A stretch of 22,160 nucleotides of DNA. Source: JACCZZ01 sp044227805. Lineage in GTDB: Bacteria > Bacteroidota > Bacteroidia > Chitinophagales > UBA10324. Below are positions 1-7,011 of this stretch, piece by piece (position 1 is the stretch's first letter; the number at the start of each line of letters is the position of its first letter). The stretch lies in NCBI GenBank assembly GCA_044227805.1, contig JBGAWA010000072.1, positions 1-22,160 on the forward strand, read 5' to 3'. A program made the translations under genes and the position numbers. Below the pieces are notes generated by a model, which saw nothing but the letters and a program-made list of their open reading frames with translations, had not been told where the DNA came from and searched no databases.

Positions 1-165
1 CGTGTGCCTATCAACAATTCAATTGAGAACTGGCACATTTTACAGCGTCAGAAAATTCCAAGCAAGTTGATTGTGTTTCCGGAAGAAAATCACTGGATCC
101 TGAAAGCCGAAAACAGCCGGTTCTTTTACCAGGAACTCCAGGACTGGCTGGCGGAATATTTATAA
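1..165 (+). CDS. C-terminal end of an S9-family serine peptidase (prolyl oligopeptidase / acylaminoacyl peptidase type), 5' truncated by the window
   Basis: The frame is open from the first base to the TAA at 163-165 and encodes 54 residues, so the start and most of the protein lie upstream of the window. The visible tail contains FPEENHWIL followed by a tryptophan-rich helix ending in WLAEYL. In S9 peptidases the C-terminal alpha/beta-hydrolase domain ends with a very similar ENHW segment, whose histidine is the catalytic His of the Ser-Asp-His triad, followed by a short amphipathic helix. The preceding stretch (VPINNSIENWHILQRQKIP) fits the helix and strand that precede this His. The nucleophile Ser and the Asp are outside the window. 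The family is therefore judged from the tail alone, and the exact subfamily and substrate cannot be stated. Confidence 0.8.
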   Translation, partial: RVPINNSIENWHILQRQKIPSKLIVFPEENHWILKAENSRFFYQELQDWLAEYL

Positions 166-323
166 CCGACAAAATTATGGCAGCATGCCTTGTCATGCCT
201 TTAACTCCGACGCAGCACTGCTAACGGTTTACAAAACTTTTTCGATTTTTAATACAATGCGCAAAGCCTTGGCAGTACCCCGTCGCAGCGAAGTGGAATT
301 TTCATTGTAAAATCCAGAATCAA
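166..323 (-). repeat. Copy D of an imperfect palindromic intergenic repeat (minus orientation)
   Basis: Read on the minus strand from 323, this stretch begins TTGATTCTGGATTTT and runs through CTTCGCTGCGAC, a 12-base string also present in the copy at 2738-2899. It then shows an ACTG..AAGG.TTTG left arm, a loop, and a .AAACC..TAGCAGT.CT.CGTCGG.GTTAAA right arm, in the same order as that copy. The internal arms are less well paired here than in the 2738-2899 copy. It fills most of the gap between the peptidase and the LamG gene. The inner end near 166 is approximate. Confidence 0.6.
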
Positions 324-333
324 TACAGCGCTA

Positions 334-365
334 TTGATCTCACGCTAAGAATTTGATTAATTTTG
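334..365 (+). promoter_or_regulatory. Putative Bacteroidota-type promoter of the LamG/CHU_C gene
   Basis: TAATTTTG at 358-365 is an exact match to the Bacteroidota -7 element TAnnTTTG. A TTG at 334-336 lies 21 bases upstream, near the expected place of the -33 element. Transcription would start roughly 35 bases before the chosen ATG at 408. The match is short and rests on sequence only. Confidence 0.4.
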
Positions 366-407
366 AATCTTGCCCTTCTGCTTTTTTTGCCGGCACAAAA
401 CACAGGA

Positions 408-2099
408 ATGAAATCTGTTGCGCTCATCGCTTTCGTATTGTTATCATTTGCTTCCTCATCCGCCCTGTCCCAAACTCTTAGTCTTACACAAGATCCTACA
501 TGGTTGAATCTCGGCGATCTCGACATACCCGGCGATCAGATAACGGTAGAGGCGCTTGTTTACAGAGATGGGTTCAGCACTATCAATATTGTCAGCAAAC
601 ATTCCTTTCCTGATGACGTGAATTATCTGCTGCGGCCACAGACATTTGAACTGACAACCTATGTAAGCGGCAACAGCGGCGCTACGCAGTTTTTACAAAT
701 GACGAATCCATTTACCATGGCATCAAAAACATGGTACCATATTGCCGGAACCTACAATGGTTCCTTTGTCAGATACTATGTGAATGGATGCCTCGTCATT
801 GAAAAACCATTCAGTGGCAACCTGTTTCAAAATGATATGTTGACTGCCATCGGCAATCAAAGCACCAACCAGGCAGAGCAGTTTTTAGGAAAGCTTGATG
901 AAGTAAGAATCTGGAATGTTTGCCGCACACAGGAACAGATTGCTGCCAACATGCTCGACCTACCCAATCCCGCTGCGCAGGGAGGGCTTATGGCCTACTA
1001 TAAGTTTGAGAATGATTTCACGAACAGCCAGGGAAATGCTGCCTGGAATGGTACACCGGTCGGCAACCTTTTTTTTGCCGCCAGTCAGATCGATCTTCCT
1101 TCATTTGAAATCACCGGTATTGCGACCACCAATTCCGATTGCAGTTCTCTACACAATGGCACCATCACCGTTACTACCAACAGGCCCAACTCTACGTTTT
1201 CCATTGACGGCAGCAATTACCAGGACAATAATGTCTTTACCGGTGTAAATGCCGGTACCTATACGATTTATGTTCGTTCGCCGGAAGGATGTATCATTGA
1301 CAGTATCGCAACAGTAATCAGTAATATGATTTCATTTCCTGTTGCAGTGACAAAGATTATCTGCAGCGGCCAAGACTACCTCGGCTACTCTTCCACCGGT
1401 ATATACATTGATACGATAAAAACAGCAGGCAGTTGTGACACCATCCGCACTTTGGATCTTACGGTCCATCCGTCCTATCAGTTCAATGATGCCGTTACCA
1501 TATGCCCGGGTGATGTATATGATTTCCATGGCAGCTCGCTGTCAAAAAGCGGGAGTTACCTCGCTGCTTTTCAGACGTCTCAGGGTTGCGACAGCGTTTA
1601 TACCCTTGAACTGACAGTGTTACCCGGCACCTTTCTCCCTAACGACACATTACTCTGTATTGCCAGTTCGTATGAAATAAAAAGCACTTCGCTGGCTACG
1701 CTTTGGTTTGACAACACTGTCTCCCAAACTAAAACTGTTACGGCCACGGGGTGGTATTGGGCAACTATTAAAGACGCGGCCGGTTGTGATGTGGAGGATT
1801 CCATCTATGTGCAGTTTAACACAAAGTATTTTGTTCCGAATGCCTTTACGCCTGACGGCAATGGAATCAATGATGTGTTTGTGCCAATATTTTCAGGTGT
1901 ACAGTTGAAAAATTATCACCTGCTGATTTTTGACCGTTGGGGGAATCAACTCTTCGTTTCCGATGATCCCGCCGATAGCTGGGACGGTACTTGTTTTGGA
2001 AAGATATGCAGCAGCGGAACATACATTTATTACTTGTCGGTGGAATCCGGCAACTGCGAAAAGGTCATCACCAAAGGATATGTGAACTTGTTGAAATAG
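408..2099 (+). CDS. Secreted LamG-domain adhesin-like protein with type B T9SS (gliding-motility-type, CHU_C) sorting domain
   Basis: A protein of 563 residues from the ATG at 408. The frame also runs back to a TTG at 363, but starting at 408 gives a clean signal peptide (MKSVALIAFVLLSFASSSALSQ). Residues about 30-200 form a LamG/concanavalin-like lectin fold, with TWYHIAGTYNG, YYVNG and a LDEVRIWN..R..EQI segment typical of Laminin_G_3. Residues about 233-305 resemble an SprB-like repeat (NGTITV, then FTGVNAGTYTIYV). Two Cys-containing beta modules follow at about 314-355 and 362-404 (ICSGQDY...CDTI and ICPGDVY...CDSV), then an Ig-like module. The last 90 residues open with FVPNAFTPDGNGINDVF and contain IFDRWGNQLF and a C-terminal beta hairpin, the hallmark of the CHU_C domain recognised by the type IX secretion system. 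Export to the cell surface or medium is expected from the family. Binding to carbohydrate or matrix is inferred from LamG, and the ligand is unknown. Confidence 0.88.
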   Translation: MKSVALIAFVLLSFASSSALSQTLSLTQDPTWLNLGDLDIPGDQITVEALVYRDGFSTINIVSKHSFPDDVNYLLRPQTFELTTYVSGNSGATQFLQMTNPFTMASKTWYHIAGTYNGSFVRYYVNGCLVIEKPFSGNLFQNDMLTAIGNQSTNQAEQFLGKLDEVRIWNVCRTQEQIAANMLDLPNPAAQGGLMAYYKFENDFTNSQGNAAWNGTPVGNLFFAASQIDLPSFEITGIATTNSDCSSLHNGTITVTTNRPNSTFSIDGSNYQDNNVFTGVNAGTYTIYVRSPEGCIIDSIATVISNMISFPVAVTKIICSGQDYLGYSSTGIYIDTIKTAGSCDTIRTLDLTVHPSYQFNDAVTICPGDVYDFHGSSLSKSGSYLAAFQTSQGCDSVYTLELTVLPGTFLPNDTLLCIASSYEIKSTSLATLWFDNTVSQTKTVTATGWYWATIKDAAGCDVEDSIYVQFNTKYFVPNAFTPDGNGINDVFVPIFSGVQLKNYHLLIFDRWGNQLFVSDDPADSWDGTCFGKICSSGTYIYYLSVESGNCEKVITKGYVNLLK

Positions 2100-2189
2100 T
2101 GACTTCCACTGAATTCAACTCCCAGAAAAGTTTATTTCATTACAGTTGATTCATTCACTGATAATAATGCTTGCATCTCTCATCCTCCA

Positions 2190-2290
2190 TTGAATCCGGT
2201 ATTTTCAATAGAAAAATCCCGCTGCACTGTTACTTAGCATTGCTACAGGTTTTGCCTGGCACTGTTTTGAACTCCAAAAAGTGGGTTTAA
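2190..2290 (+). repeat. Copy A of the palindromic intergenic repeat (internally shortened)
   Basis: It starts TTGAATCCGG, followed by TTTTCAATAGAAAAATCCCG, and ends with TTTTGAACTCCAAAAAGTGGGTTT. This matches the two outer ends of the copy at 2738-2899 (TTGAACCCGGATTTTTC..GGAAAAATCCCG at the left, CTTTGAACTGCAAAATGTGGGTT at the right). The central hairpin region is shortened, so the copy is about 101 bp. Its right end stops 26 bp before the DUF1801 start codon, so it may lie in that gene's promoter or leader. Confidence 0.6.
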
Positions 2291-2316
2291 CTTTGTTACG
2301 CAAAAGCCAATCTGAT

Positions 2317-2706
2317 ATGAATGAAGATGTTCAGCGTTACAATAATTCACTCGCAGCCATAGAAAGTGCAATCTGCAACTTGCTGGCAACATCAATCAAC
2401 CGCTATTTACCAGGCTCGGAGCATAAAATCTGGCACGCCCATCCGGTTTGGTTTCTCGATGGAAATCCGGTTGCGGGTTACAGCAAACTGAAAGACTGTG
2501 TAAGGTTGCTGTTCTGGAGCGGACAGTCGTTTGATGAAGCCTTGTTGCAAAAGGAAGGCAGCTTCAAAGCAGCTGAAATACGCTATACATCGATGAAGCA
2601 GGTTAAGCAAAGTGACCTGAAACGCTGGCTAAAAAAAGCGGAACTCATTCAATGGGACTACAAGAACATTGTAAAGCGAAAGGGTGAATTAGTACGTCTG
2701 AAATGA
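2317..2706 (+). CDS. DUF1801-domain protein (YdhG-like)
   Basis: A protein of 129 residues. The frame extends to a GTG at 2281, but that codon lies inside the repeat ending near 2290, so the ATG at 2317 (MNEDVQRYNNS) is the better start. Family features are visible in order: a helical N-terminus with a Y..SL..IE pattern, E-H-K-I-W (residues about 36-40) followed by HPVWFLDGNPVAGY, then VRLLFWSGQSFDEALL and an A.EIRY segment. The C-terminus is a lysine-rich helix. DUF1801 proteins are small cytosolic proteins with a frataxin-like or SRPBCC-like look and no firmly established function. There are no clear operon partners, as repeat copies flank it on both sides. The family call is good and the role is unknown. 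Confidence 0.78.
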   Translation: MNEDVQRYNNSLAAIESAICNLLATSINRYLPGSEHKIWHAHPVWFLDGNPVAGYSKLKDCVRLLFWSGQSFDEALLQKEGSFKAAEIRYTSMKQVKQSDLKRWLKKAELIQWDYKNIVKRKGELVRLK

Positions 2707-2737
2707 GTTATTTTCAAGAGACACCGTAGTACATTGA

Positions 2738-2899
2738 TTGAACCCGGATTTTTCAGTGGAAAAATCCCGCTTCGCTGCGACTTAGAACTGTTAAGGGTTT
2801 GCTCAATTTGTCGAGAAAAGAAAATGTTTCACAAACCCTAAGCAGTTCTACGTCGGGGTTAAACCCGTTGCCACTTTGAACTGCAAAATGTGGGTTGAA
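2738..2899 (+). repeat. Copy B, the longest copy of the palindromic intergenic repeat
   Basis: The element is 162 bp with inverted ends TTGAACCC (2738-2745) and GGGTTGAA (2892-2899). Inside is a second inverted pair: the left arm at 2779-2801 reads GACTTAGAACTGTTAAGGG plus TTTG, and the right arm at 2832-2853 is its near reverse complement. The arms are separated by a loop of about 30 bases. The left end also carries a small palindrome, GGATTTTTCAGTGGAAAAATCC. It lies between the stops of the convergent DUF1801 and 3-beta-HSD-like genes, with no open frame of note. Confidence 0.7.
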
Positions 2900-2927
2900 T
2901 GATGGTACTGTTATGAGCGTTGTTTTT

Positions 2928-3980
2928 TCATGATTGCTGACTGCCATCCTTGTTCCGGAAGAAAGCCACCGTACGTTCAAGAGCCTCCTCCTTGCTGTAC
3001 TTTGGCACAAATCCAAAATCACGAATGGCCTTTGTTGAGCTGAAAGTGAAATCTGTGGTGGTATAGATCACGGCGAATCGGCTAAGTTTCGGGCTGTAAT
3101 ATTTTAGTGGGCGAACAAGCAACGCAATCAGTTCTGCGCATACTCCCATCGAATACATTAACCAGCGCGGCAGCCATATGTTTTTCGGACGGATGTTATA
3201 TCCTGACCGGGCAACGATCTCATCAAAAAATTTGAAGAAGTTAGTGCCCGGACCGTCGGTGATGAAGTAAGCCTGTCCTGCTACTGGCTGATGGTCATTC
3301 ACCAGTGCACCGGCCAGCAGCACATGCGCCCAGGCCATATTACCAACATAAATATGCTGGTTCAATGCGCGGCCATTGCCGATGCGAACATAGAACCCGC
3401 TTCTCGCCATCTTTATGAGCGGCGGAATGTGATAAGGATCAAATTCACCCCAGATATCAGCCGGCCGCAGCGCCGTTGTCTTTAATTGCTCACTGTTTTC
3501 AGACAGCACCAGTTTTTCCGCCAGGCACTTGCTCTTGCAATACATATTCAGTTGCTCCGCCGGGTAAGGCTGGGTTTCATCAATATCAACCAAGGGCTTG
3601 CCTGTCATCACCACATCAAGCGAACTGGTGTAGATTAACCATTTCACCTTATTGCTTTTACAGGCTGCAATAACATGGCGCGTGCCCTCATAATTGACAC
3701 GATAAACTTCTTTTGGCTTTTTTGTTCCCCAGTCAACGATGGCGGCGGAATGGATAACAAGATCAATACCTTCGCATGCACTGGTAATTTCCTGCAGGTT
3801 GCAGATATCGCCCTGCCTGTACTGAATACGCTCATCCATCCATCCGCTTTTTTCTTTCAACCCAAACACCGTTATGGATTGGATGCTGAGTGGAACATTT
3901 GCATCAAGCAGTTCATGAACGATCGCTCTTCCCAGAAAGCCCGTTCCTCCGGTGACAAGAATATTAAGATTTGCGGTCAT
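2928..3980 (-). CDS. NAD(P)-dependent epimerase/dehydratase, 3-beta-hydroxysteroid dehydrogenase-like extended SDR
   Basis: A protein of 350 residues starting at the ATG whose complement is 3978-3980. An upstream TTG in frame is less likely, because the Rossmann strand begins at once after MTANLNILVTGG. GGTGFLG at residues 11-17 is the extended-SDR dinucleotide motif. Asp58 (in QGDI) and the HSAA at 77-80 fit the cofactor site. T118-S119-S120 with the Y147-C-K-S-K151 pair gives the catalytic Ser/Tyr/Lys set. The C-terminal part (WLPRWLMYSMG, then a strand-rich tail ending in ERTVAFF) resembles 3-beta-HSD/isomerase-like members. Such enzymes oxidise or reduce a hydroxyl/keto group on sterol-like, isoprenoid or sugar substrates. 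The substrate here cannot be deduced. The gene is divergent from the EthD gene across a 64 bp gap and close to the sulfotransferase/SDR operon, which suggests a related pathway (inference). Confidence 0.85.
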   Translation of the reverse strand: MTANLNILVTGGTGFLGRAIVHELLDANVPLSIQSITVFGLKEKSGWMDERIQYRQGDICNLQEITSACEGIDLVIHSAAIVDWGTKKPKEVYRVNYEGTRHVIAACKSNKVKWLIYTSSLDVVMTGKPLVDIDETQPYPAEQLNMYCKSKCLAEKLVLSENSEQLKTTALRPADIWGEFDPYHIPPLIKMARSGFYVRIGNGRALNQHIYVGNMAWAHVLLAGALVNDHQPVAGQAYFITDGPGTNFFKFFDEIVARSGYNIRPKNIWLPRWLMYSMGVCAELIALLVRPLKYYSPKLSRFAVIYTTTDFTFSSTKAIRDFGFVPKYSKEEALERTVAFFRNKDGSQQS

Positions 3981-4044
3981 GAAGTTTTTACTTTGTGAAA
4001 AATATTCATAGAGCACACAAAATATTCATTTAACCGGCAAGCAG

Positions 4045-4719
4045 ATGAATAAAGAAGTTTACCTGGTGGAAGGGGACGCTGAAGAGACCTACGCGACATT
4101 TAAAAACCGGATGAGTGCAATGGTTTCAGCAGTGAATAATGAGTTGCAGCCCGCTGCGCTAAAATTCACGATTACGGAAAAAGCACCACCGTCTTTCTCC
4201 ATCATTCCGTTTTGTAAAAAAAAGATGGCTGTTGTCTCCATCCATAAAGCAGATCGACTGCCGGTGCAGTCAATTTTACAAGCGGTCGGATTCCGGGGCG
4301 CTTATGTTGTACAGGAAGCGCTGCCGGTTTCGTACAGCAAACAATGGAAAGACGGAGAACCAACTCCGGGAGTTTGCCTGCTGACCTTGTTTTCCAAAAA
4401 GAAAGGTCTCGATTACGCTGCATTTATTGATCGCTGGCACAACGGGCACACACCGCTTTCACTCCGTATTCATCCGCTGTGGAACTATGTACGCAATGAA
4501 GTAAAGGAAACCATTTCCCCACAGGCGCCGCTTTTTAATGGAATAGTGGAAGAACAAATGCAGACAGCAGCCGATCTGCTGAACCCGTTTCGTTTCTTTG
4601 GGAATCCGTTCATCATTGTTCCACGCATGATCACGGTTTATGCCGATACAAAATCATTCATTGATTATGCTTCTATGGAGACTTACCTGGCCATGGAATA
4701 TCATATCAGATCGGCGTAG
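4045..4719 (+). CDS. EthD-domain protein (dimeric alpha/beta-barrel fold)
   Basis: A protein of 224 residues from the ATG at 4045. Residues about 109-150 carry the best family signal: CLLTLFSKKKGLDYAAFIDRW followed immediately by the HNGHTPL motif, then a helix and strand (NYVRNEV). EthD-like proteins share exactly this strand, helix, and W-x-x-x-H-x-P(L) arrangement. The N-terminal hundred residues could form a second, diverged half, since many members of this size carry two ferredoxin-like halves. Known relatives are accessory to oxidative degradation or take part in lipid and polyketide processing, with no single reaction. The gene is divergent from the 3-beta-HSD-like gene and its stop is only 39 bp from the convergent SDR stop. 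The domain call is reasonable and the function is unknown. Confidence 0.7.
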   Translation: MNKEVYLVEGDAEETYATFKNRMSAMVSAVNNELQPAALKFTITEKAPPSFSIIPFCKKKMAVVSIHKADRLPVQSILQAVGFRGAYVVQEALPVSYSKQWKDGEPTPGVCLLTLFSKKKGLDYAAFIDRWHNGHTPLSLRIHPLWNYVRNEVKETISPQAPLFNGIVEEQMQTAADLLNPFRFFGNPFIIVPRMITVYADTKSFIDYASMETYLAMEYHIRSA

Positions 4720-4758
4720 CGGAATCAGCGCAAATTCCAATGCCATTCCACTCACTAT

Positions 4759-5760
4759 TCATTGCTTCTTGAAGCTGATGCCGTGTTGACTGAGCAGCGT
4801 TTCCGACAACATCCAGAGCCGCGTCCCATTTTGCCGGTCAGCGGCTTTGTGATCCATCTCCTTTCTTCCCATCAGAAAAAGATAGTCAATCGGTTTTCTT
4901 TCCACCTCCGGTGATGCGGCAAAATAGATGACAGGCTTCACCGCCACTTTGGGAGCTCTGAAAAAAATGCTGAAAAACAATCTTAATATTGGTTTGAACA
5001 GTAAGGGTGCTTCCCTGGCAATGTTTGAATTCACCGGCCCTGGGCAGAGTGCAAAAACAGAATATGACACCTCCTCTTTTGCATTGATTCTGTGGCTGAG
5101 TTCATTGGTAAACGTTGTCAGCAGTAATTTATAGTACCCATAATATTCAACTGTTTTAGCCATTGCATACGATTTATATTTTCCGAATCCTTCCCAATCA
5201 AAATCAGTGGGATTACGATGGCTCTCTGATGCGACAAAAATGATTCTTGGCAATCTTTCACCCTGGGTATTGAACAAATCATTTTCCAGCATGAGCCGCG
5301 TCAGCAAATACTTGGAGAGATAATTCACAACAAACATTTCCTCCAGCCCCTGCTTTGTCTTCCTGCTCCTTCCCGGAACCATTCCGGCATTGTCCACCAG
5401 CACATCTATCTTCACCGCACGGGCTTTCAGATTATTGACGAGTGCGATGACTGACTGCAGATCAGCGAGATCAACCTGCAGCATCTCCACCAGGCTGCTG
5501 CCCGATCGTTTTTTCACGAGCTCACCCTTTGCCGGAATGCCGCTTCGGCAGGCCATCCAAACCTGAGCGCCACGTTGTGCCAGCTGAACAGCAGCTTCCA
5601 ATCCCAATCCTGAGCTTGCTCCGGTGATCAGCACATTTCTGTCATCAAGCCTGTCCTCATCATGCAGCGAAACAACATTTTTCTGCTTGCGGAACAGATC
5701 GGTGATACCGCTGATTGTTGCGGTAAATGCATTTGAATATCTTTTTTTATTACCTGTCAT
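4759..5760 (-). CDS. Short-chain dehydrogenase/reductase (SDR), retinol-dehydrogenase-like
   Basis: A protein of 333 residues with ATG at 5758-5760. The classical SDR signature is complete: TGASSGLG at 46-53 for cofactor binding, D97 in VDLAD, DNAG at 123-126, the active-site serine region VASES at about 176-180, and Y207-GYY-K211 as the YxxxK pair, followed by CPGPVNS at 239-245. An extra N-terminal helix of about 40 residues precedes the Rossmann fold. The C-terminal region includes a hydrophobic segment (LLFKPILRLFFSIFF) that suggests membrane association, as in retinol dehydrogenase-like SDRs acting on lipophilic alcohols. It is the last gene of a three-gene operon and starts 2 bp after the sulfotransferase stop, which argues for co-translation. 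The substrate is unknown. Confidence 0.88.
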   Translation of the reverse strand: MTGNKKRYSNAFTATISGITDLFRKQKNVVSLHDEDRLDDRNVLITGASSGLGLEAAVQLAQRGAQVWMACRSGIPAKGELVKKRSGSSLVEMLQVDLADLQSVIALVNNLKARAVKIDVLVDNAGMVPGRSRKTKQGLEEMFVVNYLSKYLLTRLMLENDLFNTQGERLPRIIFVASESHRNPTDFDWEGFGKYKSYAMAKTVEYYGYYKLLLTTFTNELSHRINAKEEVSYSVFALCPGPVNSNIAREAPLLFKPILRLFFSIFFRAPKVAVKPVIYFAASPEVERKPIDYLFLMGRKEMDHKAADRQNGTRLWMLSETLLSQHGISFKKQ

Positions 5761-5762
5761 AT

Positions 5763-7010
5763 TTAACTACTCAAGGTGTTAAGAAAGCTTATATAAAACT
5801 GAAAATCCTTTTTAACCTGTTCACTGCTCCATCCGAAATCTTCAAGACAATACGAATGCATGCCATACTTGAACTGCTTCTGCTGCAATCCGGTTTGAAT
5901 GAACCGTTCGTGCAATGCAGGTGAAATCTGTCCTTGCATCTTATAAATGATTGAAAGCACTGCCATCGGATCTGTGACTAACTGATCGTAAAAAACATCT
6001 GTAAAATTTTGATCAGGGTGAGCCTTTCTGAAGGCAAGACCACGAGACAGCATGTATGCCGTCTTACGAACCCAGTGTTGCGCCACCAATGCAGGTGATA
6101 CCGATTCACTGAAAATAGAATGGCTATGCGCTGCCATGCTGAGAAAAGACGGAAGGCTGTCAACGATATCTCTGTGCGTCCAGATAAAATGAACAGCATC
6201 AAATTGCTTTTCTATGATATCAAGAAATTCAAGGTGATGCGGGCTTTTAAGCACCCACCTTTTTGCCGGCCGTTGAAACTGCAGGTATTTCAGCAGTTTT
6301 ATCATGTACTGATAGGCAAGGGTCTGATCCGTCTTTTCCAGCCATGCAGCATAGGAAGGAACATGCATGGTTGCCTCGGTGGTGGTGCTCATAAAGGTGG
6401 CGTCGAGCAGCAGGATATCCTCTTCCGGCTGCTGATGCTCTACAGGATGAATTGCGAAAAATCCAGGTGCCATCAGCTGCAGGGCACGCTCACTGATGCG
6501 GGCTGCCTTGATTCTCTTCTGCTTCTCTGACGGATCATCGCCTAACGGAACCGGGTTGATGGCTTCCCAGCTTAACAATACCCTGTTGTCCGGATCTGCC
6601 GCCAGCAGCCTTTGTAACTTGGTAGTACCTGTTCGCTGCAATCCGCAAATCAACTGCACAGGATATATTTCCTGTTCCAGGATTTGCGGATATTTTTTAA
6701 AATCATTCTCCGCCCGCAGCCTGATCGCCAGTAAGCCGGTCAGCCGTGTTTGTGTGATAAACCTTCCTGCAGGAGACAGTTGTGCTTCGCCTTCAATGGA
6801 ATGCAGCATTTGCACAAGTGGCTCTTCCCAAAAATCATTTCCGAAAGAATGCAAGCCTGTTTTTTTGCGTGCCAGCTTGATGAGATGATCCTTGTTAAGG
6901 CTAATTTTTGTCCCCAGAAAATATGTGCTGCGCCAGGCACGGTTGAGCAGGTTGAACCAGGCAGGTTTTTTCCTGAAACCGGAAGCAGTAACTGTTTGAT
7001 GACTGTCCAT
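5763..7010 (-). CDS. Sulfotransferase family protein (PAPS-dependent type)
   Basis: A protein of 415 residues with ATG at 7008-7010. Residues 123-132, GLQRTGTTKL, form the P-loop-like 5'-phosphosulfate-binding loop of PAPS-dependent sulfotransferases, preceded by a hydrophobic strand (VQLIC). WVLKSPHHLE at 252-261 and THRDIVDSLPS at 278-288 match the second conserved block with the 3'-phosphate-binding Arg and Ser of the Sulfotransfer_3-type family. The length is that of the bacterial long form with an N-terminal helical extension. These enzymes move a sulfo group from PAPS to a hydroxyl of a lipid, sugar or small molecule. The gene begins 1 bp after the stop of the DUF1214 gene and ends 2 bp before the SDR start. 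This packing suggests the three act on the same substrate. The identity of that acceptor is unknown. Confidence 0.87.
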   Translation of the reverse strand: MDSHQTVTASGFRKKPAWFNLLNRAWRSTYFLGTKISLNKDHLIKLARKKTGLHSFGNDFWEEPLVQMLHSIEGEAQLSPAGRFITQTRLTGLLAIRLRAENDFKKYPQILEQEIYPVQLICGLQRTGTTKLQRLLAADPDNRVLLSWEAINPVPLGDDPSEKQKRIKAARISERALQLMAPGFFAIHPVEHQQPEEDILLLDATFMSTTTEATMHVPSYAAWLEKTDQTLAYQYMIKLLKYLQFQRPAKRWVLKSPHHLEFLDIIEKQFDAVHFIWTHRDIVDSLPSFLSMAAHSHSIFSESVSPALVAQHWVRKTAYMLSRGLAFRKAHPDQNFTDVFYDQLVTDPMAVLSIIYKMQGQISPALHERFIQTGLQQKQFKYGMHSYCLEDFGWSSEQVKKDFQFYISFLNTLSS

Positions 7011-7011
7011 C

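Noticed and set aside
3675..3998. Plus-strand open frame of 107 codons within the 3-beta-HSD-like gene, and similar long frames opposite the sulfotransferase and DUF1214 genes
   Set aside because: They are antisense shadows of well-supported genes, with no recognisable domains.
4720..4758. Small inverted pair GGAAT/ATTCC between the convergent EthD and SDR genes as a bidirectional terminator
   Set aside because: Only 5 bp of AT-rich stem and no T-run on either side, so not distinguishable from chance.
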